Shown: positions 25,768 through 35,790, counted from the stretch's first letter. The stretch: DNA of 64,000 nucleotides from Norana najaformis (GCA_964023275.1 OZ029913.1:52220144-52284143), one strand, 5' to 3'. A program made the numbers and translations. The notes: a model not told the origin generated them from the letters alone.

Positions 25768-25860
25768 AGCATTCAATCTCGCAAACTTCCAAACACCTCG
25801 ACTAACCATCTATATATGAATAGCGAAGAGTCCGCATTCTCTAACCGATTGCCGCCATAA
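25768..25860 (-). other. Candidate noncoding first exon of CRLF3
   Basis: The minus strand has a strong donor (gaatgct followed by gtaagtttgc) at the left edge and lies about 7.3 kb upstream of the acceptor at 18453. An alternative is the stretch 26006-26063, with a Kozak-like gccgccATG and donor gtaaaag. Its frame would meet a stop shortly after splicing to 18452. The upstream limit is unknown. Confidence 0.3.
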
Positions 25861-26418
25861 TTGTGCTGTTATTTGCCGAAGGCGCTTTGGAAAGTCTTCA
25901 GCTATTTGAGAAAACGCTAGTACAGTTCATACTAATCTTACAGAAAAATATAATTTTGCTTCTTTAATACAAAATAGCAATTCGTAATCTCCAATGTTCT
26001 TTTACCTGAATATACTTTCAGGATACAAATTTTATCAGTCATCGGGCACCAACAAACAGTCATGGCGGCAGCCATAGAAAGAAATTCTCACTACAAAAAT
26101 ATTATAGCATTATATGTGGGCAAAACATTTCTGTCGCGCTAACGTAATCGTAATCGTAAACTCGAAATTTCTAAAGCGCTACTCAAAAGCTAAGCGCAGG
26201 GCACCAGCTTATTCACCAACGCTGCGTCAAGTCAGTGGGGTTGTCCAAAGGTGCCATGTCAAGAACCAAGTCCGGTTGCCAGAAGACCAGACAGAGAGAA
26301 GGGGAAAGGAACTGTTAGGGTGGGTTGTGCTTAAGCTGGGACAAATAGGAAAGCAGCGGATTCACTGGATCAAGGTGGGCTTTCTTGAAAAGGTAAGACC
26401 AATTTTTAATGGAACGCC

Positions 26419-27050
26419 TCAGAAGACTAGATAGAGGGGCTTGAGACAGATGATGATGGGTGAACGACTGAAAGGATGGAGGAACAGAGGATTTGCGAAA
26501 TTCGGGAGGGAGATCGTTCCAGAGTGTAGGTGTATGAATCGGTTAGAGAACTTAAGATGAGTAGCTACAGAGGGACGGGCAAGAGTAAGGTCAAAGGATA
26601 AGCGAGTAGAGCGGTCTGAATGGATGGTAAAGAGTTTGCTAAAAGACAAGCAGGCTGGGAAAATTGGAGAGAGTTATAAGTTAGGCAGAGAACTTTGAAA
26701 TGAATGCGTTCAGGGACTTTCAGCCAGTGGAGTGATTTCAGGATAGGAGTGATATGGTGACGATTGAGTGTCCTGGTTGCAGCAAATGAATTTTGGATGA
26801 GTTGGAGACGGTTACTTTGAATGTATTCAAGGTTTAGGAGAAGAGAATTACAGTAGTCAAGTTTGGAGTGAACAACAGAGATAGCAAGGGTACAGGCAGT
26901 TTTAAAATCGAGCATGGGACGAATACGGCGAAGGTCATGAATATGAATGAAGCAGGTAGAGAGGTTGGAGATTGGATTTGAAAGGACAGTATCGGAGATA
27001 TCAAACGAGGGAGATAGCCGTTGAAAAAGCAAGTCACCATCAATGGTGTC
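26419..27050 (-). mobile_element. L2/CR1-like LINE fragment, C-terminal part
   Basis: Minus-strand translation gives the conserved RT/C-terminal pattern ISDTVLSN, CFIHIHDLRRIRPMLDF, SVVHSKLDYCNSLLLNL, HHITPILKSLHWLKVPERI and FKVLCLTYNSLQ. The frame breaks near 26570 and continues in another frame toward 26419. It is 5' truncated and no longer functional. Confidence 0.85.
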
Positions 27051-27474
27051 GAAAGCAGTAGAAATATCGAGAAGACAGAGCCAGGAGAGACTTGCTTCTG
27101 GCTAATGGCAGATACTAGTTATGGTATAGAGAGACAACCAGAATGTGTGTTCGAATTTGTGTACGACTTTGTTTGTGAATATGTACGAGATATGTACAGA
27201 AAATTTATATACCACATTCATATTACAGCGCACTCTATATATACTTCGTAAATACTTCTTGAAGGCCCGCCTCGCTTGCCTCAAAACTAAAACACTCCAC
27301 TTCCACAGATCCTGTTGTGATTCATCTTCTTCCCCTTATCGATCTTGCCGCTCCAATTCCAAACAGCATTCACCGTAGCCGTGTGACTACCGACCGCCTG
27401 GAACCACCGCTTCTGACCCTTCTGCCTAACGATTTTGACTGAGCGCCTGGGAATAAGCTGGTCCCTCTGACTTG

Positions 27475-27560
27475 GCTTTCGTTGGGCGCTGTAGAAATCT
27501 CGAGTTTTACAGTTACGATGTTCATCAAAAAACAAAAACTTCGTCTATAAACAAAAAATT
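27475..27560 (+). repeat. Dispersed 85-bp repeat, copy 1
   Basis: Contains gggcgctgtagaaatctcga, ttttac, cgatgttcatcaaaaa and aacttcgtctataaacaaaa. It is nearly identical to 52098-52172, which lies 24 kb away in the same orientation. The family is unknown. Confidence 0.75.
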
Positions 27561-27890
27561 CTCACGTAACTATAGTAGAAGTGCAACGAGCTGCCTCGCA
27601 CGTACAGTAGGTCCCACACGCTGAGCCAAACCAGAGCCGGCGTATTAAGCGTAAAACCTTTTAATGGTAAACTTCGAGAGAGTTAGTCTACAGTCTTAAA
27701 CTTCTTTAACGTATAAGCCTAAACTTCAGGCGAGCCCAAATCTTGAAAAATAGGGGAACCAAAACCTAAACTTCTTGAACGCCTATGCCTAAAATCTAGG
27801 AAAGTCTTAAGAGCCTATAAAACTACGAAAGCTTAAAAGTGAAAATCCAAGCCTGGAAAGAACAAGACAAGTTGTTTCCTCTTTTCAACT

Positions 27891-27896
27891 TTTATT
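27891..27896 (-). terminator. Polyadenylation signal, Arg-rich gene copy 1
   Basis: AATAAA on the minus strand (tttatt here), 172-177 bases past the copy 1 stop. It is embedded in a block conserved in all four units (cgaacaatagacttcatcg next to it). Confidence 0.75.
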
Positions 27897-28067
27897 TGAT
27901 CGAACAATAGACTTCATCGTTCTAAATTAAACCGCAGACGAAAGTTCATAGAAGACCGATCGCTTGGATCTTTTTCCTTTTCTTCTTCAAGTCAGCCGAA
28001 TGATGGACGGACGGTAGGAGAGAGGCAGGCCCCGTGTCTAGAGGGTGATCGTTACTCGCCGTCGTCG

Positions 28068-28646
28068 TCAGCGGCGGCGTCCATGGCTTGGGCGGCGTCC
28101 GTGGCTTCGGCGGCGGCGGCGCCGGCGACTCCCTCGTCCGCGGCCGCGTCTCCTTCTTCGTCGTGAAGGACTCGAACCCTCTCTATCGTCGTGGGCCGAT
28201 GATGTAGACACTCCCCGCCGAGCGCTGCGAGACCTCGCCCTTCGTCTCGCCTCTTCGAAGTCGTCTTCCAGTTCCTCTTCCTGCTCCACACAACAACAAC
28301 CAAAAAACCTTCCCTAAGAGTATGTCCCAGGATGACAACGTCCACCTAGACCTAATAATTTTCCGGCCTAGTGTCTGAGTCAAGGCCCAGTGTCTAAGCC
28401 GAATTTATATAGGGTTAATAATTCCAAGATAAATCTAAACTAATTCAATCAAATTAACCAAAGTTTGATTAATCTTATTAATAATAATAAAAGCTAAACT
28501 ATTTTAATCTAGCCTAATTCTGGGATCACCCTGTTCTCTTGTAAGTTTGACCTTATATTGGCCAAAGAAAGCTATCCGAAGACCGCTCTCTTCAGTCAAT
28601 ACAAGTGCAAGGTCAAACTTACCAGTTCGAGATCTTCGTCTTCCAT
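28068..28646 (-). CDS. Arg-rich protamine-like precursor, copy 1 (divergent)
   Basis: Two-exon model: exon 1 28623-28646 (MEDEDLEL, then donor gtaagt), exon 2 28068-28313 (acceptor actcttag). Both are phase 0, giving 89 aa. The N-terminal third is acidic with a Cys triplet (GRFFGCCCVEQEEELEDD), followed by an Arg/Ser stretch (RRRARSRSARR), a polar linker, and an Arg-rich tail that ends RRRSHGRRPSHGRRR. Compared with copies 2-4, this tail has Gly and Pro substitutions and lacks the final Arg run and Tyr. Arg codons are mixed (cga, aga, agg, cgc, cgg), which argues for selection on the protein rather than a simple repeat. The resemblance is to sperm nuclear basic proteins, which replace histones and compact DNA. 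The function is inferred from composition only. Confidence 0.65.
28541..28622. repeat. Intronic inverted repeat containing the splice donor, copy 1
   Basis: Arms gtaagtttgacctt (28541-28554) and aaggtcaaacttac (28609-28622) are perfect reverse complements separated by 54 bases. The right arm contains the exon 1 donor of the minus-strand gene. Confidence 0.85.
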
Positions 28647-28760
28647 GTTCTTCTTCTTCGGATCTTCTTGAAGCTTGGATGGGTTGAGGAAACTCAGTTG
28701 ACTCGGCCGCATTTACGCATTTCCGGTCCAAGAGAAACCGCCTCTAGCCAATCAGAACAC
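28647..28760 (-). promoter_or_regulatory. Promoter region of Arg-rich copy 1 with CCAAT box
   Basis: A CCAAT box (agccaatcag, 28746-28755) lies about 100 bp upstream of the ATG. A gtaaat element between them might serve as a weak TATA-like site. The CCAAT box is conserved in copies 2 and 4. No transcription start is known. Confidence 0.45.
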
Positions 28761-28799
28761 AGCTGCGGTCACAATGAGTTGCCATGACAACCAGATCTC

Positions 28800-30100
28800 A
28801 GGCCTGCATTTTGGCCCTTTTCCCAATTGTTAACATTATAATTATCATCTGAATTGAGAAAACTTACCTGAAAGACGGACCGTGAGATATTGTTTCGGGA
28901 GAGGTTTATGCTCCAGACGCTGACGACTTAGAGTAGAATATAAGAACAGAATAAGCGTAGAATATCAGAGAACTCGTTTATAAAAACGTTACTCAAAATC
29001 ATGGATTTTCATCGAAAAAATAAATAGGCCTACAGAGGAAAATTCGACGTTGCGAATAGAAATTATCCCAGCAGTTTCTCGGATGATGCTGAAGTCAAAA
29101 GATCTGCGTAGCTTAAAACTATCCGCAGAAACATAGACCAACATTTGGTCATTGAAATAAACTCGTCAATCCAGAATGTTTCCCCAAAGTTTAACATTTC
29201 TGGAGAGAAAACTGCTTTGTTTACACTTCGATTGCCATCTCACCTTATCTATGTTAATGGGCCATCTGTTTAAGCGGATGGGTCCGTAATTAAAAGAGAG
29301 GGTTTCTTTAGCAGAGGCGATCTATTTAAGTGGAACCTGGGCCCTTTCTGGATTTGCCGTTTGTATCCCGGCAAATTGTACACGATCTGTGAAAATGGGA
29401 TGAGCTAATGGGCCAGAGACAATTGGGCCCATATTCGGAAACGCTGGGGCGATTAGTACAATTTCACTGCAGGCGCACCATCATCGACCCAAATTTCATA
29501 TTTTTAGTATTTTACTCTGGATGAAATTCATAAAATGCTACAAAAATTTGTTCTGTTTGGCTGTAAAAATGCTTTCAGCTTCGTCCAAATCTATAAGTAT
29601 GGTCATTTCTGTGCATCAGCGTCCCCCATACTCCAGCATAGACCTATCTCGATGTAAATAGATACTATGTTGGCAACGTTTCCTTTTTCTTTAAGCCAGC
29701 TCAGTTACTCCTTTTTCCCGCCCTTACTGTAAGTCCTGTTCTTTATCTATTTGGAAATAAACATTAAGAAAGGACGTTAAGACCAGGGTTTAAGGAAACT
29801 AAGAATTCTGATTTAAGCACAGATGACTCGTAGTCTATGCCTAATTATGTATAAGTCAAGTTATTCTGGCCTGTCTAAAATTCTAGAAAGTCTGGGGGCT
29901 GAAACTTCTTGAACCCCTAAGTCTAAAGTTCTGGAAAATCTAGTTGTCTAGACTTCTGGAACGCCTGTCTAAAATTTTGGGAAGGCAAGAAAAGCCTGTA
30001 ACATGACCGAACGCTTAAGCATAAAATGTAGGCCTATAGGCAAGCCTAGGAAGCCTAAACTTAAGGAAAGCCTAGACTAAAAACAACAAGACAAGTTATT
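28800..30100. other. Spacer between Arg-rich units 1 and 2
   Basis: No gene is seen. The right end (about 29860-30100) is a degenerate run of cctaaa/agcctagg phrases that recurs in front of each unit (27690-27860, 32560-32690, 34860-35050). It is part of the duplicated block. Confidence 0.6.
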
Positions 30101-30112
30101 TCTTTTTCAACT

Positions 30113-30118
30113 TTTATT
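30113..30118 (-). terminator. Polyadenylation signal, Arg-rich gene copy 2
   Basis: AATAAA on the minus strand, about 136-141 bases past the stop at 30254, in the conserved 3' block. Confidence 0.75.
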
Positions 30119-30253
30119 GACCGAACAATAGACTTCATCGATCTAAATTAAACCGCAGACGAAAGTTCTTAGAAGACCGGTCGCTTGGATTTGTTTCCTC
30201 TTCTTCAGTCGGCCGAATGATGGACGGACGGACGACGGACGGAGGTTCGATGT

Positions 30254-30767
30254 CTAGTATCGTCGTCGTCGTCGGCGACGGCGTCGGTGGCTTCGGCGGC
30301 GGCGGCTGCGTCGTCGGCGGCGGCTTCCTCGACGGCGGCGTCTCCGTCTTCGTCGCGAAGGACCCGATCCTTCATCATCGTCGTCGGTCGCTGGTGCGGA
30401 CACTCCCGGCCGAGCGCTGCGAGACCTCGCCCTTCGCCTCACCTCCTCGATGTCATCTTCCAGTTCTTCTTCCTGCTCCACACAACAACAACCCAAAAAC
30501 CTCCCCTAAGAGAAAGCCTTATGTAACAACGTCTACCTATACCTTCTCGCAACCGATTGTTTAAGTTCATCAATAATCCTTGGACAAATATAGAATAAAA
30601 TGATCTTAATTATAATCTAAGCAGTCTAAACTCAATTATTCTACTCTATTTAATATTGATCAAAGCCAAGTAATCAGTTCTAAGATTTCCCTATTCTCTT
30701 GTAAGTTTGACCTTTTTCTAGCCGTAGTGTAGGTCAAACTTACCAGTTCGAGATCTCGGTCTTCCAT
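30254..30767 (-). CDS. Arg-rich protamine-like precursor, copy 2
   Basis: Exon 1 30744-30767 encodes MEDRDLEL before a gtaagt donor. Exon 2 30254-30505 follows acceptor tctcttag. Both are phase 0, giving 91 aa. The sequence runs from an acidic leader with three Cys (GRFLGCCCVEQ, EEELEDDIEEV), through RRRARSRSARPGVS and an acidic DDDDEGSG linker, to a tail of Arg runs broken by Ser, Gly and His and ending in Tyr. A later acceptor (gtggagcag) would also keep frame and would remove the Cys segment. No ATG exists in exon 2, so exon 1 must supply it. Exon 2 is nearly identical to copies 3 and 4, suggesting recent duplication or gene conversion. The likely role is chromatin compaction in sperm; other basic nucleic-acid-binding roles remain possible. 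Confidence 0.7.
30701..30743. repeat. Intronic inverted repeat containing the splice donor, copy 2
   Basis: Arms gtaagtttgacct (30701-30713) and aggtcaaacttac (30731-30743) with a 17-base loop. The right arm holds the exon 1 donor. Confidence 0.85.
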
Positions 30768-30880
30768 CTTCTTGTTGTTCTTCTGGTCTTCTTGAAGCTT
30801 GGATGGAACCGACGATATCACTCTTGACTTGACCGTATTTACGCATATTCGGTCAAGGAGAAACCGCCAGTAGCCAATCA
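30768..30880 (-). promoter_or_regulatory. Promoter region of Arg-rich copy 2 with CCAAT box
   Basis: CCAAT box (tagccaatca, 30871-30880) about 110 bp upstream of the ATG. A gcgtaaata TATA-like element lies nearer the ATG. Confidence 0.45.
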
Positions 30881-31689
30881 AAATGTGGCTCCGGACACAA
30901 TGGGTTTCCATGACAACCAAATCGAAATCTCAGTTTTTGCGTCTGTTTTGAGTAATAATGGCCTTTACTCAAAAACACGAGTTTTTTCACTGTAAGCAAA
31001 AGCAGTGTCATGTTATGTTTCGTCAATCATAGTAAAAACCATTTCACAAATTTTCTTAGTTTTTTTAAAAATGAACCAAGCCACCCTCTAGTAAAGCTGC
31101 TCTTAAGAGTTGTCGGAAGAAGACTTTATCTACTTGTACTGACATAGGAAGAAAGGCCTTCCAAAATGTATTCTGAAATCAGAATAGCCCAAAAACTCAT
31201 CCATAGTATTTTGTTCGTTCAGAATCAGTGGCAGTTTACACCGAAGATTTTAAGGAGGTAAGCTTGTTAGTTTTGTGTGCAGTAACGTTGAACCACTTCG
31301 AAGATGGGGTCCCGACATTTGATGATCGAGGACACGAGTCCATCATGGGTTCTAGGCTCGAAACCCGCTCTGAGGTCCACAGCCCGGGGGGATCAGAGGC
31401 ATAGCTTAAAACATTTCCACAGCAAAAACCGTTTTTGCATTTATTGTTTGTACGGTTTCGTGGATTTCAGAGGCAGTGATGTCAGTGTCATATGTGAATA
31501 AATTGAATGTATGCTTGAATTCTGTACAATAGTCTTATACTCGGTTTTAAAAATAGGAAAGTATGACAATTCTAATTAATGCACTGGGAAGATTAAATTT
31601 TGTATTCCAATCGAAATCACGTCGTTGTGAATTTAATTCCCATTTGTACTTTTCCTCAAATGTTGCTATACTTAATCTGTTGTGTACAT

Positions 31690-31990
31690 ACTTAGTTGAA
31701 TTTGTGCCAAGGGCAGAATTTAACAGTTTTATAATTTGGAGGTGGTTTAAACAGGGAGTCAAATTTTGAGAAAATTCCAACATGATAAATTATATAAATA
31801 TGATTCAACAGGAGTGACAGAATGAAGTGATTTCGAATCAGAATGAGTTATCAGGACATCCAAGGTGTGGTCTTTATTACGTGTAGGAAAGGTAACGAGT
31901 TGTTTCATGTCAAACCCTTCCAACACACACAAAGGCGGACAACAGTTATGTGCTTTTTGCAGGTAGGTCAACAGAACTGGGATTTTTGTC
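31690..31990 (-). mobile_element. LINE endonuclease-domain fragment
   Basis: Minus-strand translation contains LEGFDMKQLVTFPTRNKD, then HTLDVLITHSDS. This matches the usual non-LTR endonuclease pattern in which FDLxQxVxFPT is followed by HTLDLxIT. It is a short, isolated piece within the Arg-rich cluster. Confidence 0.7.
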
Positions 31991-32229
31991 GCTGACGTCT
32001 TCCTTTGACAATGCATTAATCTTTCTTGACCTCTCGTTTCAATTGCAGTCTGCTTTCAGTAACCGTCGGCTGAAGCTTAACAGTAATCTTACAGTCGGAC
32101 AAGATATCCTACTTCACCTTATTCTTAAGAAGATCAATCAGACCTATTTGTAAAATCTTGACGCAGTTGCAGTTTCACCTTTCAACTCTCCGTTGAATGT
32201 AAGAAGTGGTAAATGTAAAATGTACACGT

Positions 32230-32310
32230 TTTGATATAGCGACTGTATACATATATATTGGCCCTGCTCTTTTTTAAATGAATTAATCGGGTGGATCTTT
32301 GCCATGTGTG
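32230..32310 (-). repeat. Dispersed repeat family R150, degraded copy
   Basis: Tail part only: gatatagcgactgtat, ggccctgctctttttt, aatgaattaatcgggtgga. The order matches the 6000-6145 copy. Confidence 0.5.
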
Positions 32311-32711
32311 AGAAGTCTTTCTGCAAGTTGATATAGGGTTTAATGAAACGAGAATTCTGATTTCGTCATCGGTCAAGTTTATTCGTGGCATGGGCTTAAT
32401 TGGCCCATAAGTCAAATCCAGAAACGCTTCGGCTAAATTTATAGAGTGTCCTAGGATGAAATTCTGAAAATTCTGGGAAGATATGGGCAGGGCAAGGAAG
32501 GGAGATCAGCGATGGAAGAATAGGAGTTGAGTGGCATCAAGAAGTGTCTATAGTCAAGAGTCTATACTCCTGGAACGTTTTTTGTCTAAACTTTAGAAAA
32601 GCTTTAGTAATAAAATTCCCAAAACCGAAGCCTAAAATTCTTGAACACCCAAGCCTAATAGTTAGGAATCTAAGCCTAAAAATCACAAGGCAGGTTATTT
32701 CTTTTTCAAAT

Positions 32712-32717
32712 TTTATT
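32712..32717 (-). terminator. Polyadenylation signal, Arg-rich gene copy 3
   Basis: AATAAA on the minus strand, about 142-147 bases past the stop at 32859, in the conserved 3' block. Confidence 0.75.
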
Positions 32718-32858
32718 GATCGAACAATAGACTTCATCGATCTAAATTAAACCGCTGACGAAAGTTCGTAGTAGACCGGTCGCTGGTATCTTTTTCCTCT
32801 TCTTAATCTTCTTCAGTCGGTCGAATGATGGACGGACCGAGGGAGGGAGGTTCGATGT

Positions 32859-33371
32859 CTAGTATCGTCGTCGTCGTCGGCGACGGCGTCGGTGGCTTCG
32901 GCGGCGGCGGCTTCGTCGTCGTCGGCGGCTTCCTCGACGGCGGCGTCTCCGTCTTCGTCGCGAAGGACCCGATCCTTCATCATCGTCGTCGGTCGCTGGT
33001 GCGGACACTCCCGGCCGAGCGCTGCGAGACCTCGCCCTTCGTCTCACCTCCTCGATGTCGTCTTCCAGTTCTTCTTCCTGCTCCACACAACAACAACCCA
33101 AAAACCTCCCCTAAGAGAAAGCCTTAGAACAGCCTTCAATATAATAATAACCTATCATCTAGGAATAATGATGCTTAGGTAAATCTAATGCTATCTAAAT
33201 TCGCTCGAATGAACCTAAGCAAATGAATCAAATTATTATTAATTAAATCTAATTAACGTATTCTAATTCTACGCTTTCCCTAATCTCTTGTAAGTTTGAC
33301 CTACTAGCCAAAGAAAGCTAGTATAAGTGCAAGGTCAAACTTACCAGTTGGTGATCTTCCTGGTCTTCCAT
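32859..33371 (-). CDS. Arg-rich protamine-like precursor, copy 3
   Basis: Exon 1 33345-33371 encodes MEDQEDHQL before a gtaagt donor. Exon 2 32859-33110 follows acceptor tctcttag. Both are phase 0, giving 92 aa. The exon 2 product is the same as in copy 2: Cys-containing acidic leader, RRRARSRSARPGVS, DDDDEGSG linker, then Arg tail ending in Tyr. Exon 1 differs between copies in its middle residues but keeps MED at the start and the final Leu. The upstream CCAAT box is damaged in this copy (acctatcag instead of gccaatcag), so expression may be reduced. The introns of the four copies (234-309 bp) have diverged far more than exon 2. Confidence 0.7.
33290..33344. repeat. Intronic inverted repeat containing the splice donor, copy 3
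   Basis: Arms gtaagtttgacct (33290-33302) and aggtcaaacttac (33332-33344). An inner pair (actagc and gctagt) extends the hairpin. The right arm holds the donor. Confidence 0.85.
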
Positions 33372-33539
33372 CTTCTTGTTGTTCTCCTGATCTTCTTGAA
33401 GATTCGACAGAACTGAAGCAACGCGGTCTTATTTACGTATTTCAGACCGAGAAAAACCTCCAACTACCTATCAGAACTCAGGTCCAGGCACAATAAGTTG
33501 CTATGACAACAAAGTTTACATCTTACGGTTAGATTTCTG

Positions 33540-35050
33540 CCTCTTCCGAAATGTTAAAATATGTCACCTGAATCCAACAGAAAGGCTTCGAAGACGTTAA
33601 GAAATATCGAGCGGAAGGTTATGAGCGAGATGTTGGTAACGCAGACTAGAACACATACAAGACCAAGTGAACTCATTCTGACGATTTTTTAAAAATTAGG
33701 CTTTCACTATATATAAGCAGAACAGTTGTTGTAGTTCGTTTGTCGCCGCATGTATCATATCGATTTGTCATTTCGCGGTTTTTCTCAAATTTGTACTCTT
33801 GACAGAGGCAAATATATGCCACGCTGCCTTAGAAAACTGCTCTTGAGAGTTGTAGAAAGAAGTAACCTTCCGGTGCTCGTAAAGAAAAGCCTTCTGTATT
33901 CTGAAGATATGTGGCTATATATGCAAATCAGTTCATCTTAGACACGGGATATTCGTAAAATCAGCAAATTCCCTGGTTTCTAACCGACTTGACCACTGTA
34001 ACTTACTTAGTAGTATCGCTAAGGCAGATCTATACAAACTAAAAATGGTTCAAATTATTTTTGCAAGAGCCCTAATAACTGGCTGCCCATCGAACAAAGA
34101 TTCCAGTTTAAAATCAATCTTATATTTTAAAAGACTACATTTAAATCAGCCGACCTATCTGTTCTCCCTGCTCACTTCTCAAACCAACAAATAAAACAAC
34201 ACTTGATCAACAAACGACTCTAGTTGTACGTAGCTATAGCTCGCACCAGTTCGCTGTATCTCAGTAATTGAGATATTGACATAATTATAGTAACCCAAAA
34301 GTTATAGGCACCCAGCGTAATGTAAGGGCTTTCTGACATCGTCCTGGAGATCCTTAAGGAATACTTTGCCTTTAAATATGAGCAACTGTGCACTCTTTAT
34401 GCAGGCTTAATACAGAAACGCGGAGTTTACTTAACCCACAGACGGACAAATGTGCTTTTTGCAGTTAGCCTAACGAGATTTGGGAATTGTCGGTTACGTT
34501 CGCCATTAACAGCGCTTTACTCTGTATCGTCCTTTGAGTTCAAATGCTGCCTGCTTTAAACAAATGTCGTCTGCTTTCATTCGTCTGTTTTCTGTTATTT
34601 CTGCTACCAAATGCTCAATTTCATACCTACTTTCAGTAATCGCCGGCTGAAGCTTAACAGCCAGGCAATATCTCGTTCTAAATTTTATTCTTAATAGTAT
34701 TTAGGCCTATTTGCAAAAATCTGTATGCACTTGCAGTTTCGTCTTTAAACTGTCCGTTGAACCTAAGAAGCGGTCTTGTTTATCTGAGCAAATCGGTCAG
34801 AAAGTTGAAGCCAGGCTTTAAAGGTTTAAGGAAACTAAGAATTCTTGTAGTCTGGGCCTAGTTATATTTTCAAGTACAATTCTGTTAAGCCTGGACCGAA
34901 ACTGTAACAACTAAATATAAAATTCCCGAATCCTAAGTCCTAAATTCGAAAAGCTAAAGCCTTCTTGAACTTCTTTAATGCTTAAGCCTAAAAAATCTAT
35001 AGGAAAGCCCAGGAAGCCTAGAATTCAGGAAAGCTCAGCCTATAAAGAAC
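33540..35050. other. Spacer between Arg-rich units 3 and 4
   Basis: No gene is seen. It contains the related blocks at 33815-33910 and 34440-34775, a LINE fragment at 33985-34235, and the cctaaa-type degenerate run before unit 4. Confidence 0.6.
33985..34235 (+). mobile_element. CR1/L2-like LINE fragment
   Basis: Frame-broken translation shows LDHCNLLSSIAKADLYKLK, then NWLPIEQRFQFKINL, then LHLNQPTYL. These are decayed forms of the common LINE motifs LDYCNSLL, LHWLPI and PxYL. A deletion removes the segment between the first two. Confidence 0.7.
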
Positions 35051-35075
35051 AAGACAAATAAATTCTTTTTCAACT

Positions 35076-35081
35076 TTTATT
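35076..35081 (-). terminator. Polyadenylation signal, Arg-rich gene copy 4
   Basis: AATAAA on the minus strand, about 149-154 bases past the stop at 35230. The 3'UTR of this copy also carries an expanded (ggac)n run at 35181-35219. Confidence 0.75.
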
Positions 35082-35229
35082 GATCGAACAATAGACTTCA
35101 TCGATCTAAATTAAACCGCAGACGAAAGTTCTTAGAAGACCGGTCGCTTGGATTTGTTTCCTCTTCTTCAGTCGGCCGAATGATGGACGGACGGACGGAC
35201 GGACGGACGGACGGACGGAGGTTCGGTGT

Positions 35230-35790
35230 CTAGTATCGTCGTCGTCGTCGTCGGCGACGGCGTCGGTGGCTTCGGCGGCGGCGGCTTCGTCGTCGTCGGC
35301 GGCTTCCTCGACGGCGGCGTCTCCGTCTTCGTCGCGAAGGACCCGATCCTTCATCATCGTCGTCGGTCGCTGGTGCGGACACTCCCGGCCGAGCGCTGCG
35401 AGACCTCGCCCTTCGCCTCACCTCCTCGATGTCGTCTTCCAGTTCTTCTTCCTGCTCCACACAACAACAACCCAAAAACCTCCCCTAAGAGAATGTCACA
35501 GGATAGCAGCCAGACAATATCTCGTTCTAGACACCTACACCTAATAATCTTCCAGCTCAATGTCTAAACCTATCGATAGACAGGCTTACATATTGAGCTG
35601 GAAGATCAATAATCTTCAAATTAATCTAATTACCCTAATCTTAGTTTATCTTATCTAATCCTACGGTTACCCTGTTCTCTTGTAAGTTTGACTTTATGCT
35701 GGCCAAAGAAAGCTATCCGAAGACAGCTCTCTTCGGCCAGCACAAGTGCAAGGTCAAACTTACCAGTTGGAGGTCTTTGTGGTCTTCCAT
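35230..35790 (-). CDS. Arg-rich protamine-like precursor, copy 4
   Basis: Exon 1 35764-35790 encodes MEDHKDLQL before a gtaagt donor. Exon 2 35230-35484 follows acceptor attctcttag. Both are phase 0, giving 93 aa. The layout is acidic Cys-containing leader (residues 10-32), RRRARSRSAR, an acidic DDDDEGSG linker, then a 35-residue tail with 28 Arg in runs of 9, 5, 4 and 10, ending in Tyr. It has one more Arg than copies 2 and 3. Acidic leaders ahead of Arg-rich, Tyr-containing tails are known from protamine precursors of cephalopods, where the leader is removed in spermiogenesis. Homology is not shown here. This is the first gene of the visible cluster in transcription direction. Confidence 0.7.
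35682..35763. repeat. Intronic inverted repeat containing the splice donor, copy 4
   Basis: Arms gtaagtttgac (35682-35692) and gtcaaacttac (35753-35763). The stem is extended by an inner pair (tgctggcc and ggccagca), making this the longest hairpin of the four. The right arm holds the donor. Confidence 0.85.

Larger units (their letters stand above)
30960..32690. other. Spacer between Arg-rich units 2 and 3
   Basis: No gene is seen. The block at about 31085-31225 is related to 33815-33910 and 36205-36365. The block at about 31930-32215 is related to 34440-34775. The duplicated unit therefore extends beyond the genes. A LINE fragment and a degraded R150 repeat have invaded the spacer. Confidence 0.6.

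Noticed and set aside
30217..30564. Plus-strand Gly/Val-rich ORF over the Arg-rich gene (also at 32825-33127 and 35226-35567)
   Set aside because: It is the antisense shadow of CGN-rich coding. The minus strand has matching exon, donor, acceptor and AATAAA, and the plus strand has none.
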